A stretch of DNA of 64,000 bases, from contig SCFE01000040.1 in the NCBI GenBank assembly GCA_004352715.1, positions 2,091,317-2,155,316 on the forward strand. The letters are read 5' to 3'. Position 1 is the stretch's first letter; each line of letters starts with the position of its first letter. The translations under genes were made by a program, and so were the position numbers. The notes under the pieces were generated by a model. That model was given only the letters and a program-made list of their open reading frames with translations. It searched no databases and was not told the DNA's origin. Of this stretch, positions 41,801 to 50,066 are shown one piece after another. Source of the stretch: Hofstenia miamia. Lineage: Eukaryota; Xenacoelomorpha; Acoela.

Positions 41801-44800
41801 AACTTCAACCACAAGTTCAGAACTCAGTGATATTGCATGCCTTTCTGTTTGCAACGATTCTGTAGGCATTGTATTTATGGGTACACATGAGATGTGATGA
41901 TGTTATCCGTGTATTTTGCAATTCATAAATCGCATTTTTATCTAATTTTTGTTTAATTTCGAAGCGAGTACCTGCTGCTCTAGGGATTGCGTAAAGCTTT
42001 AAATTAGCATTTGCACGCATTTCTGAATAACGAAATAATAATTTCTTTTAACTAGAAAGATCACAAGGTTTCAGCCTGAATATGGCCGCATCTTTCACTG
42101 TTTCATGACCACTGACAAGTCTTGAATATTTTAAGTGGAATTTTAAATCTAAGAAGCCTTTCTTCGTTGGTCCACTTTTATTGTTGATTTCAGTTGGATG
42201 TTTATAAGTGCTTAGGTATTATAATCTTTCAACTAGGTGTTCATCACATAAATGCGGGTGTATTTATTGGCAGACAACAAAGAAACGCGCAAAACAGAAT
42301 TTAAAAACAAATAAATGCTAACTGTACATGTTCAGGATCATGTTTGTACCCTAATGAAAATAAGCACTGTAGATTATGTTAGAGTGCTTAAAATTGTAGA
42401 AAAGTTTTGAGAAATGGTTAATGGCTTTAGAACGTTGTAATTCACTCCATGTAGATTAGCAAGAAGCAAAGAACACAATCATGATAATATATATAATACT
42501 GTTTCCAACCAAACGAATCAAAAGATAAGACAGAATCTTTCTTAAGCTAACATTCGATTTTACTAAATTTTTTTTTAGATATCTAGCTTAGAGATTTTAC
42601 TTCTTTGGCGTGAAATCATCCATTCATCGTATAAATTGATCAAAATAGAACATTTCTCATGTTATGGGTGGGGATATACCCCTAACCAATATCATGACAA
42701 TAATGAGCAACATTAAGAGACAGTTTTGCAGCGAAAATTTGGTAATTTCCGTAATTCAATCACGATATTGTGAAAAGCAGAATTTCGCTGATGTTGCAAT
42801 ACTACGTAAGAATTTATTGCCGTCGACAAAATGCATTCAGAATTTCGTAAAATTACTGAAGCGTTCACTGATTGCAGTAAATAAATTAATTCTGTATTTT
42901 TTAATTCTATCAATCGCGTGGGGAATCTCGTTCCTAAATCCTAAGCTATCATCACATTGTTATTTGACCTTATAGCACTAATATTTTTTCAACAGCTTAT
43001 TAGAAATTCACACAATTTTATGTTCTAGATGTTACATCTATTGATTATTATATTAGAACTTCTGGAGTGAAGAATCCAATGGGTTCTAGGACACTGTATT
43101 TCAGTAAGTCTGAAACTAACATGGGCTTGGGAACACAAATGAAGAACTGGCCCCACTAAATGTTATTCACAATTCTTACTAAATTATAGTTATCCCTTAG
43201 GTCCACATGGGACAAAGGAACAAAAGATTTTCACGAAAATGACAATGCAAATGTAATCCCAAAATTGTTTCACATAAAATGTTAAATTGTTTAGACAATA
43301 TTATAGATTCCTGTCCTATATAACGTCTTTTCAATCATAACATAGACCAACAAATACCCTTAGCAGTCGAAAGAAGAATTGCGGAATGCGCATTGCAAAC
43401 TTACTTTACCAGGAATATTGGAAGGATTTGAACTAAAAAAATTGAATTCGAAGGTGCAATATTTTTAGAGTTGATTACAATTTAATATAGCAAGTTTAGA
43501 GAAGCCAAATTATTTTCACATAGATTTATAAATTCAAAATTAGGTTTTTATTGTGAAGTTTTGTAACCAATCATATTTATTTCAATCACTAAGCATTTTT
43601 TAGCTCGTGAAAAATAACTGATGCAGGATTTTTTGGAATGAATTTCTCTGCTATTCCACTCTTTACATATTTAAAATCTTTGTTTGATAATAGATTACAC
43701 CTAAAGCAAATTTATTTAAAACTAAACAATCGTTATTAATACACAGGAAGTCAGAAGACACATCTGTCAAACAGACCCATAAATTTGTTTTCCATTATTC
43801 GTAATCAAAGAGAATTTTATCAATAGTTACGACATACTGTAAATGAAATAGTTCAGTTCATGTTCGTAATGACTCCACAGAACAGACGCCAATTATTTGA
43901 AAAATATTTCTACACACATTAAGCAGGCCATTAAGTTTCTGTATATTTTTTCAATAATTTTTTATTTTTTTTATATATTTGTCTCCCAAAGTTGAAATTT
44001 TCACCCGTCCCGTCTTATTTGAAAAAGTTGACTACTTATTTCATGTTTATTCATTACCGATAATAGTCTAAAACCACCTACTGAACTTCACAGTCTTCAC
44101 CATTTGAAAATGATATATATATATATATAAGGTGTGGGCGTCGTTTAAAAATGGATAACATTTTATGTGTTTTTAATGAAATATATATTGAATTTCCTTA
44201 CATTGCTAAATTTGAGTTTAACACATTTTAAAACAAGAATAGCTATTCTGTGCATAGTATAGAAGCAACTGTATTTATTTTAAAACGAATGTATTTGGTT
44301 TACTTGACTTTAAAAGCAGGTCATCGTTTTTAATATTACAAAATTAGTTTTAAAGTGTGGCTATGCTTGCCTCTGGCAATGTCATTGATGTAAGTGTTTT
44401 TAATTTGGTACACAGCTGCTTTGAATATAGCTGAAAGTTAATTTATAAGTAAGGGCTTAGGAAAACTTACACATCATTTATTATGACAAAATTCTCTACG
44501 TTTTTAGTACTATTTATTCTGTCGTGACATTCTCAAAATTGATAGTTAATTAATAGGGCTTCACTTCGTGCTCAACATAGGGTATTTTAAAAAATAGAGA
44601 AGAAGATTGTTAGAACAAAAAACATATTTGTTCTTTGTTACAGTTATAACTGACCTTAAGAAGTAGGATTTGGAGTTATGTAAATTGGAATTCCTCAATT
44701 AATAATATGTGCTTTGTTTTTGAATTAAATTTCCTGGTATTCAATGGTCAGGCAAATCCCCTGGTCAACGAATATACAATTGGTGCTGTAAAACTCACTA

Positions 44801-47688
44801 ATTTTAAACAGTTTTTAATTAATTACGTGGGGCAGGTGATCGGATGGCGGTTTAATTTAAAAGTGAACTGTTTTGTAAATATGTGTTTCACCTGCTTTAG
44901 AAATTCTATTCATCAGAGTGCGAAGAAAACGGTTATTCTTTACAATTTCTTATCACTTTGTGATTTTCATTTGATTTAATGGTTATAGTGTTATGGGTTT
45001 TGTCGAATATACCTGATTTTTCATTATCTGCATACATTTCTATTGCTTTAGCTAATCAGTGTTTGTATTCAAACATTTGTTTTCAAAGATGCATTATTCC
45101 ATGTTAACTATATAGTGGGTGTGTTTTATGACAGCCGATTTTATCTTGGGTGCAGAGTAAAATTTTGGTATCTAAGATGGTGCTTTACAATGTTTTAATA
45201 TTTACAAAATCTTTACAATGTTATTGGAATTAATTAAGTATTGGTATGCAAAAATATGCTTAACCTTCTCTCGCCCTTCCCCCTTTGAGAAATAATGCTA
45301 TATCTCAAATTTAAAAAAGGTTTGGTTCTCATTTTTGTACTTTTCCTAATTTTTTTTTACCAAAGCAATTCCATAAAAATAGGAATTCTACTTTTAATAT
45401 TCTTCTAGTTATGCACATATTTTATTAAAAACGTTAGTAGTTTATTGCCCTCTTCATCAAATCATTATTTTCTCAATATTTTCAGTTTATCATTAGCCAC
45501 CACCCTTCCAAATATAAGCGATGTTGTGATCTTGGACATCAGCCCTATTATGATGTCAGAATTTTTCTCTTCTTAAAAGTTAGATAACGACGAAAAAAGT
45601 TTAATGAATATAATATATATTATAGAAGGCAGTGTTTAAGGCGACTGATAAAACGTCAAATTAGATATTGAAATTTCCTTCCTCTTGCTAATAAAATTTA
45701 ATCCAGAATTCTAAAAGAAAAACTATTAATAGTCTAAGATTAATTCTAAAAGTCTGTTGAAAACCATATACTCAGGTTTTCTCCATTTTTAAGTTTAAAT
45801 TAATGCAAAATATCGATTTATTTCAATATTTGCTAAGCAATCATACATTTTCTAAGAGCTTTTGACAAATTTACTATTAATAATTCCTTTAGGCCACTCT
45901 TTTGTAAAAATATACTAGATGCAGCGGTTATGTATTAAACTAGTTTACATTTGATTTGCAAAAAATGACCAATTAAATAATAATGACATCAGGAAGTTGT
46001 TGTACGTAAATATTGAATAATTTACGTAATCAATGCAAAGCATCAATGGTACCCTCTATGGATTGACGCGAACAATATTTTTAGAACATTGATATAATAG
46101 ACGATGTTTTAAACGTTTGAGATCTCTTAGGTTTTAACTTACGACCGTTGTTTTTCGTTAAAAATGGCAAAATGCGATTCAATTTCTTTTCTCAATATGA
46201 CGACATCAGATTTCAGATTTAGTAGTGATGACAAGTACACTCTCATTTGAGACTTTCATAAGAGATTTAAAACTTATAACCTGAAATTCCAAGTTCGTGA
46301 CGTATTAAATTTAGCTATGATAAAAATACTATATTGTTGTTGCTGTCATTCCTGGCCATCCATTCTTTGAAATTAATGAAGAAAACAAATTCAAGATCTT
46401 TAATGATCTTATTCTGAATTGACTTTGTTTTTCGTGTGCTGCTAGTATTTATTTATTTTAGTAGGAAACTTGACCAGTTTCAATAAGTATGTCAAGCGCT
46501 GATTTGGAAACCTGGTGTTTCTAAAATATAAGGTCGCAAACTAAATCTTAATGGTCGTGATAGTATAGTTCAATGTAGACATCAATGCATATTTTACCCA
46601 TTTTCATCTTTAGGATGATCAAGAAATTCTGTATTGGAAAATGGAGCTAACATGTCGGCTTTATACAGGTTGATTTCTAAATAAATTATTTTATGTATAT
46701 TAATTTTACATTAGCTTAATGTACAATAGATGTTTTCATCATTGTTCAACAATTTATTATTGAATATGTCATACATTCTTGGTATCCGAAAATATTTAAC
46801 TATTTTAAAAGTGTTAAAATAATTTTTGGAAGACAACTTACGCTTATTACGTGTCAATGTTTTAACATTATATATATTTTATTGGTTTTAAAAATTGTTT
46901 TTAATGTACACTTGATGTGGAATAGAAGGCTCACGCTAATCTGCACATCACTAACATATACACAAGTGTTTATGTAAATATTCTTTGATAAGAGGAGTTT
47001 TTCAAAAATTATTTTGAATATGAAATCAATTCCATTGCAGACATTTTAAAGAGCCATTTGTGAGCTCAGTATCGGTAGAACATGGAGAATTGAATGAAGT
47101 TTTAAAGGGAAATGATAAATGCTTTTGCAGTCAGAATAAGATTCGCCTTTAAGGAGACACTTCGTCTGCATCACTTAGACAGTTGCTGTAAGCAATAGGT
47201 TTCCAAGGAAATTCGAATTATCACTTGCTTCCTTACAATTTGTTTAATGCATAAGACTTTTTAAATTTCCTTTTGAAAAAACAATTCAAGATTAAACTTC
47301 TTTTTTAATGAATCATGGCTTACTTAAGTCAAACTATACCTAATGATGAAGTCATTGTTTAGGTGTATCTTTGTGGCAGTTATCGCCTATGACCAGATCA
47401 GAAATCAATGATGCTATGGACTCTCTTCCCACATATGCATCTTGTTGCCTTGCCCGCGCCCTCCTGAAGACGTTTCCCGGTTGTACGGAATCTAACGACC
47501 TCGTCTGCAGTAAAATTTTCAACGGTGTGGTGACAAGCTTTCCAGGAACGCTGCTCTCTGATTTCCTCAAGGTCTTCTACGACAACGCCAATGACGCGGC
47601 CGTTGAGCGTGTCTGCGCTCACCTCTTTGAAGCATACAAGGAAGACCGCTACTCCGGTCAAACGGACGACGATGCAGTATTTAGATAA
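911..47688 (+). CDS. EDAR/TROY-like TNF receptor superfamily gene, 7 exons, 5' incomplete
   Basis: Spliced CDS joined from 911-1089, 1639-1688, 5848-5937, 23122-23241, 40122-40264, 46614-46668 and 47363-47688: 963 nt, 320 residues plus TAA. Junction phases run 2,1,1,1,0,1 and agree at all six joins; every intron is GT..AG. Layout of the visible part: cysteine-rich domain (residues 1-60), short CxxC segment (61-77), Thr/Pro stalk (78-113), one transmembrane helix (about 114-136), cytoplasmic tail (137-320). The cysteine spacing resembles the EDAR/TROY/Wengen branch. TNF receptors of this kind bind trimeric TNF ligands at the cell surface and signal through TRAF or death-domain adaptors. The tail end (about 216-305) is helical, with W-x-x-L, an SEI motif and an LL..FL...AVE..CA..FE pattern like an EDAR-type death domain with an insertion; that part is inference. 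Signal peptide and earlier exons are missing. Introns total about 46 kb. No promoter is visible. Confidence 0.8.
1090..1638. other. Intron 1 of the TNFR gene
   Basis: AT-rich 549-bp intron, GTAATT...TTTTATAG. Nothing else recognised in it. Confidence 0.7.
1639..1688 (+). CDS. Exon: short CxxC segment after the cysteine-rich domain
   Basis: A 50-nt exon between TTTTATAG and GTGATC, phase 2 in, phase 1 out. It encodes QFVTIDPSMDKCAPCY plus split codons for Gly (upstream) and Asp (downstream). It was found because the preceding and following exons have incompatible phases and need exactly such a 3n+2 exon. The KCAPC..C cluster, completed by the Cys of the next exon, fits the partial third cysteine-rich repeat that follows the main repeat in EDAR-type receptors. 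Confidence 0.7.
3343..5500 (-). pseudogene. Tc1-like transposase fossil, split by a mariner insertion
   Basis: Reading the minus strand, the N-terminal helix-turn-helix part lies at about 5369-5500 (ELRKLFGMTRTTFYQNYNKI, then KKGSGRP, equivalent to the GRP hinge of Tc1 transposases). The catalytic part runs through about 4951-5160 (KQDTINGQNYTDILEDF) to a QQN..DN motif (about 3600-3630) and PDFSPIENVWVILKDD at about 3490-3533, the PxxxPIEN motif carrying the catalytic Glu. The mariner element at 3633-4950 sits between FVDK and QQN. Several frameshifts and stops show it is inactive. I could not identify the terminal inverted repeats, so the true ends may be up to about 200 bp further out on each side. 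Confidence 0.75.
3633..4950 (+). mobile_element. mariner transposon, degenerate, 1.3 kb, with TIRs and TA duplications
   Basis: Imperfect terminal inverted repeats of about 32 bp: the left end reads CGAGGGCTATTACAAAATTA after TA (3633-3634), and the right end is its near complement before TA (4949-4950). The length of 1,318 bp including both TAs is normal for mariner. The internal plus-strand transposase shows VYGDGVMSEGSVLEWCRKF (about 3900-3957), WVPKRLTD (about 4171), FLDKIVTGD (first catalytic Asp, followed directly by a stop), HYNTRPH where HDNARPH is usual (second Asp replaced by Tyr), YSPELAPSDYHLF (about 4641-4680, third Asp) and a C-terminus RFQSDDELVKSVNGWL. It is a DD34D-type mariner inactivated by frameshifts, stops and loss of a catalytic residue. 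Confidence 0.9.
5848..5937 (+). CDS. Exon: Thr/Pro-rich extracellular stalk
   Basis: A 90-nt exon between TCTCCAG and GTAAGC, phase 1 in and out. It encodes CPKPVTPNRPNLVTTTTEMH followed by PQVPFPNA, a Pro/Thr-rich linker typical of the membrane-proximal stalk of a type I receptor and probably O-glycosylated. Its first Cys completes the cysteine cluster started by the 1639-1688 exon. Phase 0 is closed by a stop, and phase 2 leads to a stop once joined to the transmembrane exon, so phase 1 is the only reading that fits. Confidence 0.75.
6224..6244. repeat. (TA)n microsatellite
   Basis: About ten uninterrupted TA units. Confidence 0.95.
14151..14311. repeat. (TA)n microsatellite interrupted by an 88-N assembly gap
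   Basis: (AT)n at 14151-14180, the gap at 14194-14281, then (TA)n at 14282-14311. A 17-bp sequence, ATATTTTTAAATAAATA, occurs on both sides (14177-14193 and 14315-14331), so the gap edges may be one locus represented twice. Confidence 0.9.
17770..17935. other. GC-rich island in intron 3; possible cassette exon
   Basis: About 165 bp of markedly higher G+C in AT-rich intron. It has a good acceptor (TATCTAATCTCAG at 17761-17773) and an open plus-strand frame. A splice from 17774 to 17884 (donor GTCAGC) would give a 111-nt exon of phase 1-1, which inserts in frame between the stalk and transmembrane exons and encodes about 37 residues including RICGPHCPRG. It also contains a hairpin, GTGGGC...GCCCAC (about 17798-17815), so a structured repeat is an equally good reading. 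I do not recognise it. Confidence 0.3.
18731..19091. mobile_element. Short non-autonomous hAT-type element, family A
   Basis: Ends TAGTGTTCT...AGAACACTA form a 9-bp perfect inverted repeat. The 8-bp flanks CAAATCTT (18723-18730) and CCCAGCTT (19092-19099) match at 5 of 8. Inside are repeated GGCCACAGCTAA and CTACGGC/GGCTAACGG words shared with the element at 39399-39769. There is no transposase. Length 361 bp. Confidence 0.6.
19443..19797. mobile_element. Short non-autonomous hAT-type element with perfect 8-bp duplication
   Basis: Left end CATGGGTGGAACCGGT; right end ACCGGTTCCAACCATG, its near-perfect inverse. Both sides carry ATTCGCTG (19435-19442 and 19798-19805), an exact 8-bp target-site duplication as made by hAT transposases. 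No coding capacity; 355 bp. Further AACCGGTT words lie just to the right, at about 19823-19838. Confidence 0.75.
22374..22390. repeat. Short (TA)n microsatellite
   Basis: Alternating TA tract of about 16 bp. Confidence 0.9.
23122..23241 (+). CDS. Exon: transmembrane helix of the TNFR protein
   Basis: A 120-nt exon between TTCGTTTTAG and GTAAGTTGG, a near-consensus donor; phase 1 in and out. It encodes EDDFIPKT, a hydrophobic run VVIIVGLACIGGISVIVC continuing through IAIL, then RCCPYQSIDA. Acidic residues before the helix and Arg-Cys-Cys after it give the type I (N-out) orientation; the juxtamembrane cysteines are possible palmitoylation sites. The other two frames contain stops. Confidence 0.85.
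24640..24833. mobile_element. Short hAT-type element, 194 bp
   Basis: Left end CAGTGGGGTAATCAGGAT, right end complement CAGTGGTGCATGCAAGGAT: similar inverted ends starting CAGTGG, the usual hAT terminus. Flanking octamers AATAGGTT (24632-24639) and AATATGTT (24834-24841) match at 7 of 8. Non-coding. Confidence 0.65.
26841..26881. repeat. (TA)n microsatellite
   Basis: About 20 perfect TA units. Confidence 0.95.
27100..27119. repeat. (TA)n microsatellite next to a CT-rich tract
   Basis: CTCTCTCTTT followed by about nine TA units. Confidence 0.9.
27940..28100. repeat. Diverged dispersed repeat, copy 1
   Basis: Shares an ordered series of words with 29390-29560: CTCAAAAAGTT..GGAGCT, ..ATCTTCTCATTATAGGTATG, TTGTTATTG/TTATTGTTCCTCAAC and GGATATAGTCTTC. 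The family is unknown and no ends were found. Confidence 0.5.
29390..29560. repeat. Diverged dispersed repeat, copy 2
   Basis: Second copy of the repeat at 27940-28100, in the same orientation and about 1.45 kb away. Similarity is clear at GTTATTGTTTTTCAACTGGG and GATATAGTCTTCTAAT but is broken by substitutions and small indels. Confidence 0.5.
31489..31805. repeat. GC-rich repeat fragment, probably transposon-derived
   Basis: G+C-rich patches at 31489-31610 (GCGCGGGCCGGCGG, CGGGCTGAGATC, CGGGCGGGCC) and 31765-31790 (GGGCCACGGGCGGGCTC) flank about 150 bp of AT-rich sequence. It starts TAGTGGTGC, a hAT-like terminus, but I found no convincing matching right end or target duplication. Confidence 0.35.
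34451..34885 (+). repeat. 435-bp tandem duplication, copy 1
   Basis: By eye identical, base for base, to 34887-35321; the copies are separated only by a single N (34886). Just at the left edge there is a small hairpin, GGGACAC (34444-34450) with GTGTCCC (34475-34481). Confidence 0.9.
34887..35321 (+). repeat. 435-bp tandem duplication, copy 2
   Basis: Direct copy of 34451-34885. Identity over the whole length with an N at the join is the usual signature of two contig ends that overlap but were not merged, so this is probably not a real duplication. Confidence 0.9.
38631..38743. repeat. Small imperfect foldback
   Basis: CCGAAACCTGCCAAATTT (38631-38648) is complementary, with mismatches, to AAGTTTGGCAATGTTTGG (38726-38743). 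An inner pair is formed by GAGACAGG (38652-38659) and CCTGTCTC (38694-38701). It is a possible remnant of a foldback element or MITE. Confidence 0.4.
39399..39769. mobile_element. Short non-autonomous hAT-type element, family A
   Basis: Left end TGGTATTTTG, right-end complement TAGTGTTTTG. Flanks AACTGAAG (39391-39398) and GTCTGAAG (39770-39777) match at 6 of 8. The interior is G+C-richer than its surroundings and carries GGCCACAGCTAA, GCTACGGCTGTGGCTGGC and GCGGCCGGCTGCGG, related to words in the element at 18731-19091. Non-coding; 371 bp. Confidence 0.65.
40122..40264 (+). CDS. Exon: cytoplasmic tail of the TNFR protein, first part
   Basis: 143-nt exon, phase 1 in, phase 0 out, from TTTAGAG to GTTAAC. 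It encodes the split Tyr then STNYGRQFSDTVAML, ANVSPRRLLSASETVFGTTG and GTDALLQLLSTK. The acceptor two bases earlier (CTTTAG) would create a stop at the junction with the transmembrane exon, so 40122 is chosen. The donor GTTAAC is weak. Codon choice and G+C stand out clearly from the intron. No TRAF-binding motif is obvious. Confidence 0.7.
40511..40558. repeat. (TA)n microsatellite, interrupted
   Basis: Two TA runs separated by GTCTATATAC. Confidence 0.9.
41484..41783. mobile_element. hAT-type non-autonomous element, 300 bp
   Basis: Left end CAGCGGTTCTCAACCAGTGG followed by GTCGCGA; right-end complement CAGTGCTTCTTAACCTTTTT. These are classic hAT termini of the type with CAGYGSTTCTYAACC. 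Subterminal GTGGGTCGC occurs in both halves. Flanking octamers CTCTCGTT and TTCTAGCC match at only 4 of 8, so the insertion is old; the right one resembles the TCTAGA preference of some hATs. No transposase. Confidence 0.75.
44111..44129. repeat. (TA)n microsatellite
   Basis: About nine TA units. Confidence 0.9.
46614..46668 (+). CDS. Exon: cytoplasmic tail of the TNFR protein, second part
   Basis: 55-nt exon, phase 0 in, phase 1 out, between TTCATCTTTAG and GTTGAT. It encodes DDQEILYWKMELTCRLYT plus the first base of Gly. The other two frames contain stops. Its entry phase matches the end of 40122-40264 and its exit phase matches the start of 47363-47688, which is the main support for it. 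Confidence 0.7.
46669..47362. other. Intron 6 of the TNFR gene
   Basis: 694-bp AT-rich intron, GTTGAT...CATTGTTTAG; nothing else recognised. Confidence 0.65.
47363..47688 (+). CDS. Terminal exon: C-terminal helical domain (possible death domain) and stop
   Basis: 326 nt from CATTGTTTAG to TAA at 47686-47688, phase 1 in. This is the longest host coding stretch in the window, with many C/G third positions unlike its surroundings. It encodes VSLWQLSPMTRSEINDAMDS, a Cys-containing middle (about LPTYASCC...FPGCTESND), then LLSDFLKVFYDNANDAAVER and VCAHLFEAYKEDRY, ending SGQTDDDAVFR. Predicted mostly helical; no transmembrane segment. The W-x-x-L start, the EI of a second helix and the final LL...AVE..CA..FE pattern suggest a diverged death domain like that of EDAR, but a profile search is needed. 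An alternative acceptor, GGCAG at 47379, would also keep the frame but would not match the phase of the previous exon. Confidence 0.8.
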
Positions 47689-48221
47689 ATAATGCACAGT
47701 GGCTAATTTTAAATACATTGTCGCACATTTGACTGTGCTTTCGATAATTATGTGTACATTCTTTGTTTGAATATATTTTTATTTTCTGTTATCTGTTTTT
47801 TCAACTCTAAGGCATTCCGCATGTATTATCAACCAGTGATCATAATTAATTGGGTTTAGCGCAAATTGGGTTTGATTATCCATTTTCGAATTGGAGTTCG
47901 GGATTTCTCAAAATCAAGAATGTTGGCAGTTTAACAAAAACGGTAGACATTTTTTTTAATTTTACTCAATTTAAGTTACCTATTGAAGAAATCGACAACA
48001 AATTTATCTTCAATAAACATCATGTCTATGATAAGGAAATGGCAATAGGTGTAAAATCTATTTTACACATATCCAAATTTGTTGACTAATGCGATTTCAG
48101 CTTACTAATGATAGATACATTGGATTGACAAACATAATGTGCGGTAAAGATGTTTCAATACCCATAAATCTTTGAAGAATTTCAAAGATAAGAAAACTTT
48201 TTGTGCTGCTTCTTTCTAGAT
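47689..48221. other. 3' UTR and downstream sequence of the TNFR gene
   Basis: No AATAAA directly after the stop; the first one is at about 48012-48017, so the 3' UTR may run to roughly 48030. Otherwise AT-rich and featureless up to the hAT element. Confidence 0.4.
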
Positions 48222-50066
48222 CAGTAGTTCTCGCCATAGATGCATGTAATTTTACTGGGGCTCCACTTACAAAAAATAGCGAATTGAGGTCTAAGGTGCC
48301 ATTTTGGTGGTCTATATGGCAGTTCTAATTCAGAACGGTTTTTATTACTTAGAATGAAATTTCTACAGAATAAATCGTCATTTTTACTTAGTTGCTCACT
48401 TATCTTAAAGAAGGGTATATTATGAATTATTTACTGATGTACATAAATGTTCCATGAAATTTAATTTTTAAATAATTTATTTGTATTAGTTTAGTTTTGC
48501 TTCAAAAATAATGCATAATCATTTACTAAAGCAAATACGGAAATTCTTTTATTAATTCCTCTATCCGTCAATGGAATGGATTGCCTACAGAAATTTAGAA
48601 AGCCAAGTCTCTAAAATCCTTTAAAACTAAAATATATATAATTATATAAATCACTTTGGCTTGAACAGTTCGAATATAAGTGGAGAAGTTTTAAGTTTAT
48701 TAACGTTTACTATTGTACTAAAAAGAATGAAATGGCGCAATTTAAATGTAATAGAACTACCCTTAGTAAGCTCTATATATATTTTTAGTGTGCATGTAGT
48801 TTTTAGAAGCACGTTTGTACTATGAAACAATTTACAGTCAGTGTCAATATGTTTCGGGCACTTTAGATTTTTTGTGAATCAAACATAACTAACGATTTGA
48901 CCAATATCGCGAAACGAAAACAGCTATGCCACGGTGAATGTTCATTGCACTTTCTCGTTAAACGTTGTTTAACCTTTTCTTTTGAGTATACGTAAGCAAA
49001 ACGATGTTAAAACATATAAAAAATTCCATCACAAATTTGATTATTCATCATAACGCCAATGGAATATCGCAAGGGAAATAGAAGAAACTTCTAAGTTTGC
49101 AAAAATCTTCAGTAGGGAGGGTAATCGCCAATAATAAAATGAGGGAGAATTTCTTGCAAACAAATCCTTAGGCCGTCCATGTAAAACCATGGCAAGAGCA
49201 AAAAGTATCTATTTGTGCTCACATGACAGGAGGTACAACAACATTCGAGTAATAGTCAGAATATCAACTATGAAACTGTCTATCGGCTTTTGATGAAAAA
49301 GCGACTTAGAAATCCAAGAGTAGCTGGAAAACCCATTTTTAACAAAAGACAAATATGGAAGCGACTAGAAAAATGCAAGGAACACCTGAAAAACTCCTTA
49401 AAGAACTGGAATTTGATGGGATTTTCAGACGAGAGTTCCATACATGTCGTGCAACCTTATGGGGAGTTGAATTCTGAACAATATAAGCAGGAAGAAGATT
49501 TTTCCAACAAGACAAGGCTCCATTTCAAAAATCAAGGTAAGTCATGGAATTTATGGACCACCATGGATTATCAGTTCTTCCAGATTGGCAACTTCAAATA
49601 CCCAACATCAGCATCATCCAACACGTCTGGGCAATCTCTAAGCAACGTCGCAAGAAGGAACATTTCCAAAATCTTGATAAACTTTGGGTGAAAGTCGTGG
49701 CAGAGTTTTATACAATCCTGGATCAAGAAATCAAAAATTTATATTTATCCATTTCCAGACGTCAACAGACTGTTGTCAATAGTCGAGGTTCTCCTTCACG
49801 TTATTAGATTAAGTAAATATTTGTATAATTTTACTTGATGTTTTTCAGTGTCTAATGAAATGACAGTATATACAAAAATATTAAGGAAGAAGAGAAATTG
49901 GACTCGTGCCCGAAACATATTGACAATATTGCTAAATTTAGTACAAAATATAGTTTCATATTTTTCTTAATATTAATAATTTCTCTTATATATTATTAGG
50001 AAAGTGGGCCCAGCTAAAAAATTTAGAAGAAAGGGGTCCATGTGTAAAAAAGGTTTAGAACCACTG
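48222..50066. mobile_element. hAT-type element split by a Tc1-like insertion
   Basis: Left end CAGTAGTTCTCGCCATAG, right-end complement CAGTGGTTCTAAACC followed by T-rich sequence: hAT-style termini. The 8-bp flanks TTCTAGAT (48214-48221) and ATTTAGAC (50067-50074) match at 5 of 8 and both contain the central TAGA favoured by many hATs. Inside sits the Tc1-like element 48835-49932; without it the hAT element is about 745 bp and shows no recognisable transposase, so it is probably non-autonomous. Confidence 0.6.
48835..49932 (+). mobile_element. Tc1-like transposon, degenerate, internally deleted
   Basis: The inverted repeats share a perfect 19 bp, GTCAATATGTTTCGGGCAC (48843-48861) and its complement (49906-49924), each exactly 8 bp in from a flanking TA (48833-48834 and 49933-49934). 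The plus-strand transposase remnant reads YETVYRLLMKKRLRNPRVAG (about 49264-49323), NWNLMGFSDES (first catalytic Asp, about 49408-49440), then after an apparent deletion of about 65 codons QQDKAPFQ (second Asp, about 49508), a stop, LPDWQLQIPNISIIQHVWAI (about 49571), and a C-terminus SRGSPSRY. The catalytic Glu of the IIEHVW motif is Gln here, so it is dead; spacing between the last two catalytic positions is 35 residues. Confidence 0.85.

Larger units (their letters stand above)
40265..46613. other. Intron 5 of the TNFR gene, about 6.3 kb
   Basis: GTTAAC...ATCTTTAG. It contains (TA)n tracts at 40511-40558 and 44111-44129 and a hAT-type element at 41484-41783. The rest (41790-46613) is AT-rich with no recognised gene. 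Confidence 0.6.

Noticed and set aside
42664-42975. 103-residue open frame on the plus strand.
   Set aside because: Composition is that of random AT-rich sequence, with no motif and no fitting splice phases.
47352-47718. Open frames of 72 and 106 residues on the minus strand.
   Set aside because: Shadows of the receptor's terminal exon on the opposite strand.
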